NCBI GenBank assembly: GCA_946007445.1 | Contig: CAMGAL010000007.1 | Coordinates: forward strand, 1 to 23,315 | Length of the DNA stretch: 23,315 bases | Origin: an uncultured Mediterranea sp. | GTDB taxonomy: Bacteria; Bacteroidota; Bacteroidia; Bacteroidales; Bacteroidaceae | Reading direction: 5' to 3' | The notes under the pieces: generated by a model | Database searches by the model: none | Told to the model about the DNA's origin: nothing | Seen by the model: only the letters and a program-made list of their open reading frames with translations | Translations under genes and position numbers: made by a program | In this document: piece after piece, positions 7,434 to 14,850 of the stretch | How the letters are laid out: every line of letters begins with the position of its first letter | Position numbering within the stretch: the first letter of the stretch is position 1

Positions 7434-8297
7434 ATGAAACGATTTATGATACCGGTCGCCCTGACCTGGTTGCTCTTCACCACTCTGCTATGTTCCTGTG
7501 GCGGAGGGGCGCGTACCAACGCCGGACACTTGGCATTCGACAGCTTGCAGTTCAACGTCACCGAACATCTGTTTGCCGATACGGCCAATCCGGCTTGCAA
7601 TCTGATTATCAACTATGCGTATGTCTCATCGGCCAATGATGCCAAGCTGCAGGACAGCCTCAACACGCTGCTGCAAGAGGCAGCCTTAGGCGAGCGCTAC
7701 GCCTCTCTCACTCCGGCTGATGCCGTGAACCTCTATGTGGACAACTATACCCGCAACTACCGCAAAGGCCTGGCACCCTACCTGATCCGGGAGAAGGAAG
7801 AACGGGCTGCTGCTGGCGAAGGCGAAATAGCCTCCTGGTATTCCTATTATAAAAAGGTGGAGAGCCACGTCTGCCACTATGCAGGCCACTTGCTGGTCTA
7901 CTCCATCCGATGCGACGAATACACCGGCGGTGCGCATGGCATGTACACCACCACTTATCTGAACATCGACCTGCATACCTTGACTCCGCTTCGGCTCGAC
8001 CAGCTCTTTGTGGCTGAGTACCGAGAGGCGCTGACCGACCTGCTGTGGCACCAGTTGATGGCTGACAACGGAGTGGCCACTCGTGCCGAACTGGAAGAGA
8101 TGGGCTACGCCAGTACCGGCGAACTAGAGCCGACAGACAACTTCTACCTTAGTAGCGAGGGCATCACCTTCCATTACAACGTCTACGACATTGCCCCCTA
8201 CGTCATGGGAGCCATCGACATCACGCTGCCCTACGAGATGGTGGAGCACCTGCTGGACAAAGAGTCTCTGATTGTCAACGAACTACGCTCATTATAA
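7434..8297 (+). CDS. DUF3298/DUF4163-type lipoprotein
   Basis: A 287-residue envelope protein. The signal peptide ends in a lipobox-like LCSC, giving a lipidated Cys22. The middle carries the YTGGAHG motif (163-169) followed by an aromatic beta-strand pattern (TTTYLNIDLHTLTPLRLDQLF), which is characteristic of DUF3298 proteins related to the RsiV/peptidoglycan-associated fold. A helical subdomain follows and the C-terminal strand pattern FHYNVYDIAPYVMGAIDITLPY closes it. Its molecular role is unknown; RsiV relatives bind lysozyme, but that cannot be carried over here. It is first in a plus-strand run, 26 bp before rsmG. Confidence 0.8.
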   Translation: MKRFMIPVALTWLLFTTLLCSCGGGARTNAGHLAFDSLQFNVTEHLFADTANPACNLIINYAYVSSANDAKLQDSLNTLLQEAALGERYASLTPADAVNLYVDNYTRNYRKGLAPYLIREKEERAAAGEGEIASWYSYYKKVESHVCHYAGHLLVYSIRCDEYTGGAHGMYTTTYLNIDLHTLTPLRLDQLFVAEYREALTDLLWHQLMADNGVATRAELEEMGYASTGELEPTDNFYLSSEGITFHYNVYDIAPYVMGAIDITLPYEMVEHLLDKESLIVNELRSL

Positions 8298-8323
8298 AAC
8301 ACTCCCCCTCGTTTGCACAATTC

Positions 8324-8944
8324 ATGGAACTGATTCAGAAATACTTCCCTCGGCTCGATGACACCCAGTTGAGCCAGTTTGCCCGACTGGGCCCCTTGTA
8401 CGAGGAGTGGAATGCCAAGATTAATGTCATCTCCCGCAAGGACATAGGCAATCTGTACGAACACCATGTGCTCCACTCGCTGGGCATTGCCCAGGTCATC
8501 AATTTCCGCCCCGGCACCCGTGTGATGGACCTCGGCACAGGAGGCGGATTTCCCGGCATCCCGTTGGCGATATTTTTTCCTCAGGTGCAATTTCATTTGG
8601 TGGACAGTATTGGCAAGAAAGTCCGCGTGGCTGGCGAGGTGGCTGCAGCCATCGGATTGCAGAATGTGACCTTCTGCCACGAGCGGGCCGAAGACGAGAA
8701 ACAGCGGTTCGACTTCGTGGTGAGCCGGGCGGTGATGCCCCTGGTCGACCTAGTGAAGATAGTGCGCAAGAACATACGGACCGAGTCGCACAACGCCTTG
8801 CCCAACGGCCTGCTCTGTCTCAAAGGTGGGGAACTGGAGCGCGAGGTGCTGCCGGTGAGGCACAAGACTACTTGCTGGGACCTCAAGGACTACTTCGCCG
8901 AAGAGTATTTCGAGACCAAGAAGGTGGTCTATACCAGTATTTGA
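8324..8944 (+). CDS. rsmG: 16S rRNA (guanine-N7)-methyltransferase RsmG (GidB)
   Basis: This enzyme uses SAM to methylate N7 of G527 (E. coli numbering) in 16S rRNA. The 206-residue length is normal. Family marks are KINVISRKDIGNLYEHHVLHSL near the N-terminus, the SAM-binding glycine loop VMDLGTGGGFPGIPLA (67-82), the acidic strand end HLVDSIGKKVR, and SRAVMPL further on. Loss of this enzyme gives low-level streptomycin resistance in other bacteria, which is background knowledge. It sits 26 bp after the lipoprotein gene and 27 bp before the hydrolase gene, so it is probably co-transcribed with both. Confidence 0.95.
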   Translation: MELIQKYFPRLDDTQLSQFARLGPLYEEWNAKINVISRKDIGNLYEHHVLHSLGIAQVINFRPGTRVMDLGTGGGFPGIPLAIFFPQVQFHLVDSIGKKVRVAGEVAAAIGLQNVTFCHERAEDEKQRFDFVVSRAVMPLVDLVKIVRKNIRTESHNALPNGLLCLKGGELEREVLPVRHKTTCWDLKDYFAEEYFETKKVVYTSI

Positions 8945-8971
8945 TGATTGGTAGTTAACTGACAATATAAT

Positions 8972-9610
8972 ATGAAAATCAAGCGATTCGAATTTAATAT
9001 GTTCCCCGAGAACTGCTATGTGCTCTGGGACGAAACCAACGAGGCGGTCATCATCGACCCCGGTTGCCTGTATGAAGACGAGAAGCAGGCGTTGAAGTCG
9101 TTCGTGCAGAGCAACGGACTCATCCTCAAGCATCTGCTCAACACCCATCTGCACCTCGACCACATTTTCGGAAATCCCTTCGTGCAGCGTGAGTTTGGCC
9201 TGAAGCCCGAAGCCAATCAGGCCGACGAGTTCTGGATAGAGGATGCTCCCAAGCAGAGCCGCATGTTCGGCTTCAAGTTACCCGAGCCCCAGGTTCCATT
9301 AGGAGGCTATATCCATGACGGCGACATCATCACCTTCGGCAACACCCGTCTGGAGGCCATCCATGTGCCGGGCCATTCACCCGGCAGCATCGTCTTCTAC
9401 TGCGCCTCCCAGCACTGCATGTTTTCCGGCGATGTCCTCTTCCAGGGCAGCATTGGCCGGGCCGACCTGGCGGGTGGCAATTTCGATTCACTCATCGACC
9501 ACATCTGCAGCCGCCTGTTTGTGTTGCCCAACGAGACCATCGTCTATCCCGGTCATGGAGCACCCACGACCATCGGCATCGAGAAGGCGGAGAATCCTTT
9601 CTTCAGATAA
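8972..9610 (+). CDS. Metallo-beta-lactamase-fold hydrolase (glyoxalase II-like)
   Basis: A 212-residue cytoplasmic hydrolase of the metallo-beta-lactamase fold. The metal ligands are visible in order: THLHLDH (His59, His61, Asp63, His64), VPGHSPGS (His135), SGDVLF (Asp154) and YPGHG (His195). The insertion IGRADLAGG and the ending TTIGIEKAENPFF are typical of the YcbL/GloB-like group, which hydrolyses thioesters such as S-lactoylglutathione in some members. Bacteroides is not known for glutathione, so the substrate is open. It lies between rsmG and gcvP (36 bp) in the same run. Confidence 0.9.
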   Translation: MKIKRFEFNMFPENCYVLWDETNEAVIIDPGCLYEDEKQALKSFVQSNGLILKHLLNTHLHLDHIFGNPFVQREFGLKPEANQADEFWIEDAPKQSRMFGFKLPEPQVPLGGYIHDGDIITFGNTRLEAIHVPGHSPGSIVFYCASQHCMFSGDVLFQGSIGRADLAGGNFDSLIDHICSRLFVLPNETIVYPGHGAPTTIGIEKAENPFFR

Positions 9611-9646
9611 GCAATTCCCCTATCATAAACACTATTTCTCAACGAT

Positions 9647-12496
9647 ATGAAATCAGACATGTTAGCATGCCGTCACATCGGCATTTCCCCTCAAGATGAA
9701 GCCGCAATGCTTCGCGCTGTCGGAGTGCAGACTCTCGATGAACTGATTGACAAAACTATTCCCTCCAACATCCGTCTGCCCAAGCCCCTCGACCTGCCTG
9801 CGCCCCTGACGGAGTATGAGTTCGCCTGCCACATAGCCTCTCTGGCTGCCAAGAACAAACTCTACACCTCTTATATCGGTATGGGTTGGTACAACACCAT
9901 TACGCCGGCCGTCATCCAGCGCAATGTGTTTGAGAATCCCGTGTGGTACACCTCCTACACCCCCTATCAGACCGAAGTGTCGCAGGGCCGTCTGGAGGCG
10001 CTCATCAACTTCCAGACTGCAGTCAGCGACCTCACCGCCATGCCTTTGGCCAACTGCTCGTTGCTCGATGAAGCCACCGCCGCTGCCGAGGCTGTCACCA
10101 TGATGTACGGCTTGCGTCCGCGAGACCTGCAGAAAGCCGGCGCCAACGTGGTCTTTGTGGACGAGAGTATCTTCCCTCAGACGCTGGCCGTCATGACTAC
10201 CCGTGCCATTCCGCAGGGCATCCGCCTGCAGGTGGGCAAGTACAGCGAACTGGAATTCACCTCCGGCCTCTTTGCCTGTGTGCTGCAGTACCCCAATGCC
10301 AGCGGTAGTGTGGAGGAGTATCGCGACTTTGTGGAGAAGGCTCACGCTGCCGGATGCAAGGTGGCTGTGGCTGCCGACATTCTCAGCCTGGCACTGCTCA
10401 CGCCTCCGGGCGAGTGGGGGGCCGACATCGTGTTTGGCTCCACGCAGCGCTTAGGCACGCCCATGTTCTATGGAGGCCCTTCGGCTGCCTACTTCGCCAC
10501 GCGCGACGAGTTCAAGCGCAACATGCCCGGCCGTATCATCGGCAAGTCGAAAGATAAGTATGGCCGTTCCTGCTTCCGCATGGCGCTGCAGACTCGCGAG
10601 CAGCACATCAAGCGCGAGAAGGCTACCTCCAACATCTGTACCGCCCAGGCTCTGCTGGCTACGATGGCCGGCTTCTATGCCGTCTATCATGGCCCCGAAG
10701 GCATCCGCACCATTGCTTCCCGCATCCATAGCATGGCTGCCTTTGTCGATCAGGAGGTCAGCAAGTTGGGCTATCGCCAACTGAACAATCTCTATTTCGA
10801 CACCCTGCGTTTCGCCTTGCCCGACAGTTTGTCTTCGCAGCAGGTGCGCACCGTGGCGTTGGCCAAGGAGGTCAACCTCCGTTACTTTGAGAACGGCGAT
10901 ATAGGTATCAGCATCGACGAGACCACCGACCTGCCTGCCGTCAACACCTTGATTTCTATTTTCGCCATTGCAGTCGGCAAGGATTGGGAAAAGGTGTCGG
11001 ACATTCCCGAGGCAGACATCGACTCTGCCACACTGAAGCGCCAGTCGCCCTATCTCACTCACGAGGTATTCCATCGCTATCATACCGAGACCGAGATGAT
11101 GCGCTACATAAAGCGCCTCGACCGCAAGGACATCTCGCTGACCCACTCGATGATCTCCTTAGGCTCCTGCACCATGAAGCTCAATGCCGCAGCTGAGATG
11201 TTACCCCTCAGCCGTCCGGAGTTCATGAATCTCCATCCCTTGGTGCCCGAAGACCAGGCCGAGGGCTATCGGGAACTGATTCATAACCTCTGCGAGGAGC
11301 TGAAGACCATCACAGGCTTTGCCGGCGTCACCCTCCAGCCCAATTCCGGTGCTGCCGGCGAATATACCGGTCTGCGCGTCATCCGTGCCTATCTGGAGAG
11401 CATCGGTCAGGGCCACCGCAACAAGATTCTGATTCCTGCCTCGGCTCACGGCACCAACCCTGCCTCTGCCATCCAGGCCGGTTTCACCACGGTGACGTGT
11501 GCTTGCGATGCCCAGGGCAACGTGGATATGGATGACCTGCGTGCCAAGGCCGAAGCCAACAAGGAGAACCTGGCTGCGCTGATGATTACTTATCCCTCTA
11601 CGCATGGCATCTTTGAAACTGAGATTGTGGAGATTTGCCGCATCATCCACGATTGTGGTGCGCAGGTTTACATGGACGGTGCCAATATGAATGCCCAGGT
11701 AGGCTTGACCAACCCCGGCTTTATCGGTGCCGATGTCTGCCACCTCAATCTGCATAAGACCTTCGCTTCGCCTCACGGCGGTGGCGGTCCCGGTGTAGGT
11801 CCTGTCTGCGTGGCTCAGCATCTGGTTCCTTTCCTGCCCGGACACACCCTCTTCGGCAATAGCACGAATGAGGTGGCTGCAGCTCCGTTCGGCAGCGCCG
11901 GTATTCTGCCCATCACTTACGGCTATATCCGCATGATGGGAGCCGAGGGCCTGGCCCGTGCCACCAAGATTGCTATCCTCAATGCCAACTACTTGGCCGC
12001 GCGTCTGAAGGACACCTACGGTGTGGTCTATCGCGGTGCCAATGGCTTCGTAGGCCATGAGATGATTTTGGAGTGCCGCACGCTGCACGAAGAGACCGGC
12101 ATCAGCGAGAACGACATTGCCAAGCGCCTGATGGACTACGGCTATCATGCTCCTACGCTCTCGTTCCCTGTACACGGTACCTTGATGATAGAACCTACCG
12201 AGAGCGAAAGCCTCGCCGAACTGGATAACTTTGTCGACGTGATGTTGCAGATCTATGAGGAGATTCGCGAGGTGAAGGAGGGCCGTGCAGATGCTGCCGA
12301 CAATGTGCTGGTCAATGCTCCTCACCCCGAATACGAAATCGTGGACGACGAGTGGCACCACAGCTATTCGCGTCGCAAGGCTGCCTATCCCATTCCGAGC
12401 GTAGCCGACAACAAGTTCTGGGTCAATGTAGCGCGCGTAGACAATACGTTGGGCGACCGCAAGCTACTCCCGACACGTTACGGCGAGTTTGAATAA
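9647..12496 (+). CDS. gcvP: Glycine dehydrogenase (decarboxylating), P protein
   Basis: The PLP-dependent P protein of the glycine cleavage system decarboxylates glycine and passes the aminomethyl group to the lipoyl H protein. At 949 residues it is the single-chain form in which both homologous halves are fused. The N-terminal half shows YTPYQTEVSQGRLEALINFQ and GADIVFGSTQRLGTPMFYGGP. The C-terminal half shows GSCTMKLNAAAEM, IPASAHGTNPASA and the PLP site NLHKTFASPHGGGGPG, with Lys704 as the Schiff-base lysine. The genes for the T, H and L proteins are not in the window. No glycine-riboswitch-like structure is seen in the 36 bp upstream. It is the last gene of the run and is followed directly by an intrinsic terminator. 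Confidence 0.97.
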   Translation: MKSDMLACRHIGISPQDEAAMLRAVGVQTLDELIDKTIPSNIRLPKPLDLPAPLTEYEFACHIASLAAKNKLYTSYIGMGWYNTITPAVIQRNVFENPVWYTSYTPYQTEVSQGRLEALINFQTAVSDLTAMPLANCSLLDEATAAAEAVTMMYGLRPRDLQKAGANVVFVDESIFPQTLAVMTTRAIPQGIRLQVGKYSELEFTSGLFACVLQYPNASGSVEEYRDFVEKAHAAGCKVAVAADILSLALLTPPGEWGADIVFGSTQRLGTPMFYGGPSAAYFATRDEFKRNMPGRIIGKSKDKYGRSCFRMALQTREQHIKREKATSNICTAQALLATMAGFYAVYHGPEGIRTIASRIHSMAAFVDQEVSKLGYRQLNNLYFDTLRFALPDSLSSQQVRTVALAKEVNLRYFENGDIGISIDETTDLPAVNTLISIFAIAVGKDWEKVSDIPEADIDSATLKRQSPYLTHEVFHRYHTETEMMRYIKRLDRKDISLTHSMISLGSCTMKLNAAAEMLPLSRPEFMNLHPLVPEDQAEGYRELIHNLCEELKTITGFAGVTLQPNSGAAGEYTGLRVIRAYLESIGQGHRNKILIPASAHGTNPASAIQAGFTTVTCACDAQGNVDMDDLRAKAEANKENLAALMITYPSTHGIFETEIVEICRIIHDCGAQVYMDGANMNAQVGLTNPGFIGADVCHLNLHKTFASPHGGGGPGVGPVCVAQHLVPFLPGHTLFGNSTNEVAAAPFGSAGILPITYGYIRMMGAEGLARATKIAILNANYLAARLKDTYGVVYRGANGFVGHEMILECRTLHEETGISENDIAKRLMDYGYHAPTLSFPVHGTLMIEPTESESLAELDNFVDVMLQIYEEIREVKEGRADAADNVLVNAPHPEYEIVDDEWHHSYSRRKAAYPIPSVADNKFWVNVARVDNTLGDRKLLPTRYGEFE

Positions 12497-12520
12497 AGTC
12501 TTAAAATACTCTCCTCCTCT

Positions 12521-12558
12521 GGGACTTCTCAAGACCATTTCTTGGGAAGTCCCGTTTT
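12521..12558 (+). terminator. Intrinsic terminator after gcvP
   Basis: GGGACTTCTCAAGA (12521-12534) pairs with TCTTGGGAAGTCCC (12540-12553) over 14 bp with one G-U wobble and a 5-nt loop, followed by GTTTTATTT. It lies 24 bp after the gcvP stop. Confidence 0.9.
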
Positions 12559-12649
12559 ATTTGTGCCCCGAAGAACATAGATTCGCTAAACAATGTTAAG
12601 AAATAGAAGAAATAAGCTACCTTGTTATGCATAGTACTAATATAATACC

Positions 12650-12657
12650 TATATTTG
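12650..12657 (+). promoter_or_regulatory. -7 box of the padR-pspC unit
   Basis: TATATTTG matches the Bacteroides -7 consensus, 30 bp before the ATG at 12688. The -33 region (TTG at 12622-12624, or TTATG) is poor, as expected for a promoter that a regulator may assist or repress. The region from 12560 to 12649 is A/T-rich with no gene. Confidence 0.55.
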
Positions 12658-12687
12658 TGCCATACAAAATATATAATCTATCAAGCA

Positions 12688-13029
12688 ATGGATGTAAACA
12701 ATGTAAAGTCGCAAATGCGTAAAGGTATGCTGGAGTACTGCATCATGCTGTTGCTCCACAAAGAGCCGGCCTATGCCACGGATATCATTCTGCGCCTGAA
12801 GGAAGCGCATTTGATTGTGGTGGAGGGCACCCTTTATCCGTTACTCACACGGCTGAAGAATGACTCTTTGCTCAGTTACGAATGGATAGAGTCCACACAA
12901 GGCCCTCCGCGTAAATATTACAGACTGACCGAACAGGGAGAGAATTTCCTGAAAGAATTGGAACTTTCATGGAATGAGCTGAACGATACGGTCACTCATC
13001 TTCACGCCCTGCGTGTCAATCCTTCTTAA
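12688..13029 (+). CDS. PadR-family transcriptional regulator
   Basis: A 113-residue winged-helix DNA-binding protein. The family pattern is clear: MRKGMLEYCIMLLLHKEPAYATDIILRL (short pieces: RKGMLEYCIM, EPAYATDII), the recognition part VVEGTLYPLLTRLKNDSLL, and the wing PPRKYYRLTEQG. A short C-terminal helix (FLKELELSWNELNDTV) mediates dimerisation in small PadR proteins of subfamily 2. The frame is open upstream to a TTG at 12655, but the promoter box overlaps it, so the ATG at 12688 is used. It is followed after 37 bp by a PspC-domain gene, and PadR-PspC pairs are frequent in Bacteroidetes. It probably represses its own operon in response to envelope signals or ligands (inference). Confidence 0.92.
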   Translation: MDVNNVKSQMRKGMLEYCIMLLLHKEPAYATDIILRLKEAHLIVVEGTLYPLLTRLKNDSLLSYEWIESTQGPPRKYYRLTEQGENFLKELELSWNELNDTVTHLHALRVNPS

Positions 13030-13066
13030 TAATCATCTTTGTTTAGTATATAAGTTTTTATGCGTT

Positions 13067-14146
13067 ATGAAAAAGACACTTACAGTCAATCTTGGTGGCA
13101 CCGTATTCAGTATCGACGATGATGCGTACCGCCTGTTGGATAATTATTTGATCAACCTGAAGCACCACTTCCGCAAGGAAGCCGGAGCGGATGAAATTGT
13201 AGACGACATCGAACGTCGCATCTCCGAGCTGTTCACTGAACGTCTGGCTACCGGCCTGAAGGTGATTACCATCACTGAGGTAGAGGATGTCATCCGTCGG
13301 ATGGGCAATCCGGACGAGATGGATGGCAATGAGTCGGCCTCCTATGGTGAGAAGGCAGAAGCGGCCCCGCATGGCCAAACCATACATCGTCGTTTGTTCC
13401 GCAATCCCGATGACAAGATCTTGGGTGGCGTGGTGAGCGGCATCTCGGCCTATTTCAACTGGGATGTCACGCTGCTCCGTCTACTCCTGTTGGTCATTTT
13501 GGTGTGTGGCTACGGCACCTTGGTTCCTGTCTACATCATCTGCTGGCTGCTCATTCCCGAAGCCCGCACAGCTGCCGAGAAGCTCAGTATGCGTGGCGAA
13601 GCCATTACCATGGAGAACATTGGAAAGACCGTGACCGACGGATTTGAGCGCATGGCCAATGGCGTGAACGACTATGTCCAATCAGGAAAACCTCGTACAT
13701 TTATCCAGAAGTTCTGTGACAGCGTTGTCAAGGTAGTTGGCTTATTCCTGAAGGCCCTTCTCTTTGCCTTTGCCATCATTTGTAGTCCGCTGTTGCTGGT
13801 GTTCTGTGTGGTATTCGTAGCTTTGCTCATAGCAGCTGTGGCCGTAGCCGTAGGTGGTGGTGCCGCACTCTTCTCCCTCTTCCCGATGATGGACATCGTG
13901 TTGCCCGCATCGCCGTTGGCCGCCATTGTGATGTACATTGCCGGCATCCTGCTGGTCAGCATACCATTGGCTTCGCTGGTATGGGCCATTGGCTGCTGGG
14001 TGTTCAACTGGCATCCCATGCCGACCGGATTGAAGTGGACGCTGCTCATCCTCTGGGTCATCAGTGTTGCCGTGTTTGCCAATTGCTATCACCTGCAAGG
14101 AGGCCACTTCCCAGAGTGGCTCCATCTGGCCCAATTGTCGTGCTGA
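13067..14146 (+). CDS. PspC-domain membrane protein
   Basis: A 359-residue inner-membrane protein. The N-terminal cytoplasmic part (1-105) begins MKKTLTVNLGGTVFSIDDDA and includes the acidic helix EIVDDIERRISELFTERL. The PspC domain lies at about 106-166: HRRLFRNPDDKILGGVVSGI, then FNWDVTLLRLL and the helix ending YIICWLLIPEA. Further hydrophobic segments follow at about 220-270, 283-312 and 322-341. PspC proteins act in envelope-stress responses in proteobacteria; here the partner is the PadR regulator directly upstream. The frame is open from 13013 inside padR, but the ATG at 13067 begins the conserved sequence. It ends at TGA before a long stem-loop. Confidence 0.9.
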   Translation: MKKTLTVNLGGTVFSIDDDAYRLLDNYLINLKHHFRKEAGADEIVDDIERRISELFTERLATGLKVITITEVEDVIRRMGNPDEMDGNESASYGEKAEAAPHGQTIHRRLFRNPDDKILGGVVSGISAYFNWDVTLLRLLLLVILVCGYGTLVPVYIICWLLIPEARTAAEKLSMRGEAITMENIGKTVTDGFERMANGVNDYVQSGKPRTFIQKFCDSVVKVVGLFLKALLFAFAIICSPLLLVFCVVFVALLIAAVAVAVGGGAALFSLFPMMDIVLPASPLAAIVMYIAGILLVSIPLASLVWAIGCWVFNWHPMPTGLKWTLLILWVISVAVFANCYHLQGGHFPEWLHLAQLSC

Positions 14147-14158
14147 GTATTCCCCGAT

Positions 14159-14254
14159 AGAGTGTGGCAGATAGTTCCCGGCGTGTGCGTGATTCCTCGC
14201 GCGCACGCGCGCGTGAGAATTTAAAATCATCTGCCATCTGCCACACTCTTTTTC
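14159..14254 (+). terminator. Long stem-loop after the pspC-domain gene, probable terminator
   Basis: AGAGTGTGGCAGAT (14159-14172) and its exact complement at 14236-14249 form a 14-bp stem followed by TTTTTC. The 63-nt loop contains CGCGCGCACGCGCGCGTG (14198-14215), 18 bp of strict purine-pyrimidine alternation that is prone to form Z-DNA or self-pair. TCTGCCA is duplicated beside the right arm (14230-14244). A terminator for padR-pspC is the simplest reading, but the loop is unusually long. Confidence 0.55.
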
Positions 14255-14369
14255 TGAATATCTTGTTATTCAGCAGAATAAGCCACATTTCTCTGTGGCA
14301 GATAATTCTGAATTTTATGTATATTGACATAAAATCACCGGTTTTCCAAGAAAAGTGCCTCAAAACCGG
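14254..14369. repeat. Chain of perfect hairpins in gene-free DNA
   Basis: Four separate inverted repeats follow each other: CTGAATA/TATTCAG (14254-14273); GCCACA/TGTGGC (14282-14299), extended by CAGAAT/ATTCTG; ATTTTATGT/ACATAAAAT (14312-14335); and CCGGTTTT/AAAACCGG (14338-14369). The second unit repeats the GTGGCAGATA word of the preceding terminator stem. A 9-bp direct repeat AGTGCCTCA occurs at 14354-14362 and 14377-14385. Short open frames through it look accidental. It could be a degenerate dispersed intergenic repeat or a structured RNA. Confidence 0.5.
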
Positions 14370-14481
14370 GCTAAATAGTGCCTCATCTGACACTTGGAGT
14401 GACACATTAGGCTATCTCAACGCCCCTCTTCCTGGGAGCTAAATACCTCAGAAATGATACTTAATCACTCCAAAAATCGGA

Positions 14482-14566
14482 TGAAACACAGTCGTTCCAA
14501 CGCAGTGGAACAACTGTTTCAACCTACTGGAACAACTGTTTCATCCTCATTGAAACAACTGTTTCA
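14482..14566. repeat. Array of eight alternating TGRAAC/GTTYCA half-sites
   Basis: Half-sites begin at 14482, 14494, 14506, 14516, 14528, 14538, 14551 and 14561, alternating between TGRAAC and its complement GTTYCA. The start-to-start steps are 10-13 bp, about one helical turn each. Three of the dyads read TGRAAC-AACT-GTTTCA almost identically (14506-14521, 14528-14543, 14551-14566). It lies about 160 bp upstream of the capsule promoter. It may be a regulator-binding array, or a family of intergenic repeats found elsewhere in the genome. Confidence 0.65.
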
Positions 14567-14642
14567 GCTGGCTTTCTGTAGTTTAAAGGCAAGCTATTCT
14601 TCCCCTTCTTGCATAGTTGGCGGTGAGCCATCATCAACACTA

Positions 14643-14683
14643 TGTCATGCAGAGCGGAGTGCAGCGGAGTCAAAGCATCTCTC
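14643..14683 (+). repeat. Dispersed-repeat-like sequence (translates to a CHAERSAAES motif)
   Basis: The stretch TGTCATGCAGAGCGGAGTGC and its continuation to AAAGCATCTCTC resembles a family of widespread intergenic repeats whose accidental translation, CHAERS-like, appears in many spurious predicted proteins. GCGGAGT occurs twice inside it. The assignment is from memory of the pattern and could not be checked against the rest of the genome. Confidence 0.45.
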
Positions 14684-14723
14684 AGCAGACAGCCACTGTA
14701 TGAAAATTAGCTGTAAAAATTCT

Positions 14724-14753
14724 TTTGATATTCCACGGAAAGCCGTATATTTG
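14724..14753 (+). promoter_or_regulatory. Promoter of the capsule locus
   Basis: TTTG (14724-14727) and TATATTTG (14746-14753) are separated by 18 bp, matching the Bacteroides promoter. Transcription would begin near 14761, about 90 nt before upxY. No matching inverted repeats flank it within the visible intergenic DNA, so it does not look like one of the invertible capsule promoters. Confidence 0.7.
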
Positions 14754-14760
14754 CGCAATG

Positions 14761-14850
14761 TAAGAGCGGTTTGGGCGAGGATACGAATGTCTCGTTCAAC
14801 CGCGAAGCGTACCCGGAGGTGACCTTCTCTAGGTCGAAGATAAGTGGCAA
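14761..14850 (+). promoter_or_regulatory. Structured untranslated leader of the upxY operon
   Basis: The expected 5' leader can fold: GCGGTT (14766-14771) with AACCGC (14798-14803), an inner CGAG (14776-14779) with CTCG (14791-14794), then a short GACC/GGTC hairpin (14821-14835). UpxY proteins of B. fragilis act on the 5' leader of their own capsule operon to prevent early termination, so this is the likely loading zone for the adjacent UpxY. The exact recognition element is not known to me. Confidence 0.45.

Noticed and set aside
9611..9646. Glycine riboswitch before gcvP
   Set aside because: Only 36 bp separate gcvP from the preceding gene, too short for the aptamer, and no such fold is visible.
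11201..12361. A 386-codon open frame on the minus strand inside gcvP
   Set aside because: gcvP is intact and conserved across this stretch; the antisense translation resembles no family.
14061..14442. Overlapping open frames on both strands (92 and 114 codons) through the hairpin region
   Set aside because: The Arg-Ala-Arg run comes from the alternating CG tract, the frames cross terminator stems, and no domain is visible. A small unknown gene cannot be fully excluded.
14482..14566. CRISPR array
   Set aside because: Repeats of about 16 bp with 6-7 bp between them are far too short for repeat-spacer structure, and no cas genes are present.
14454..14822. A 122-codon plus-strand frame before upxY
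   Set aside because: It runs through the half-site array, the dispersed repeat and the promoter box, so it is not a plausible gene.
14570..14850. Invertible capsule promoter
   Set aside because: No matching inverted repeats of useful length were found on the two sides of the promoter at 14724-14753, and no invertase gene is nearby.
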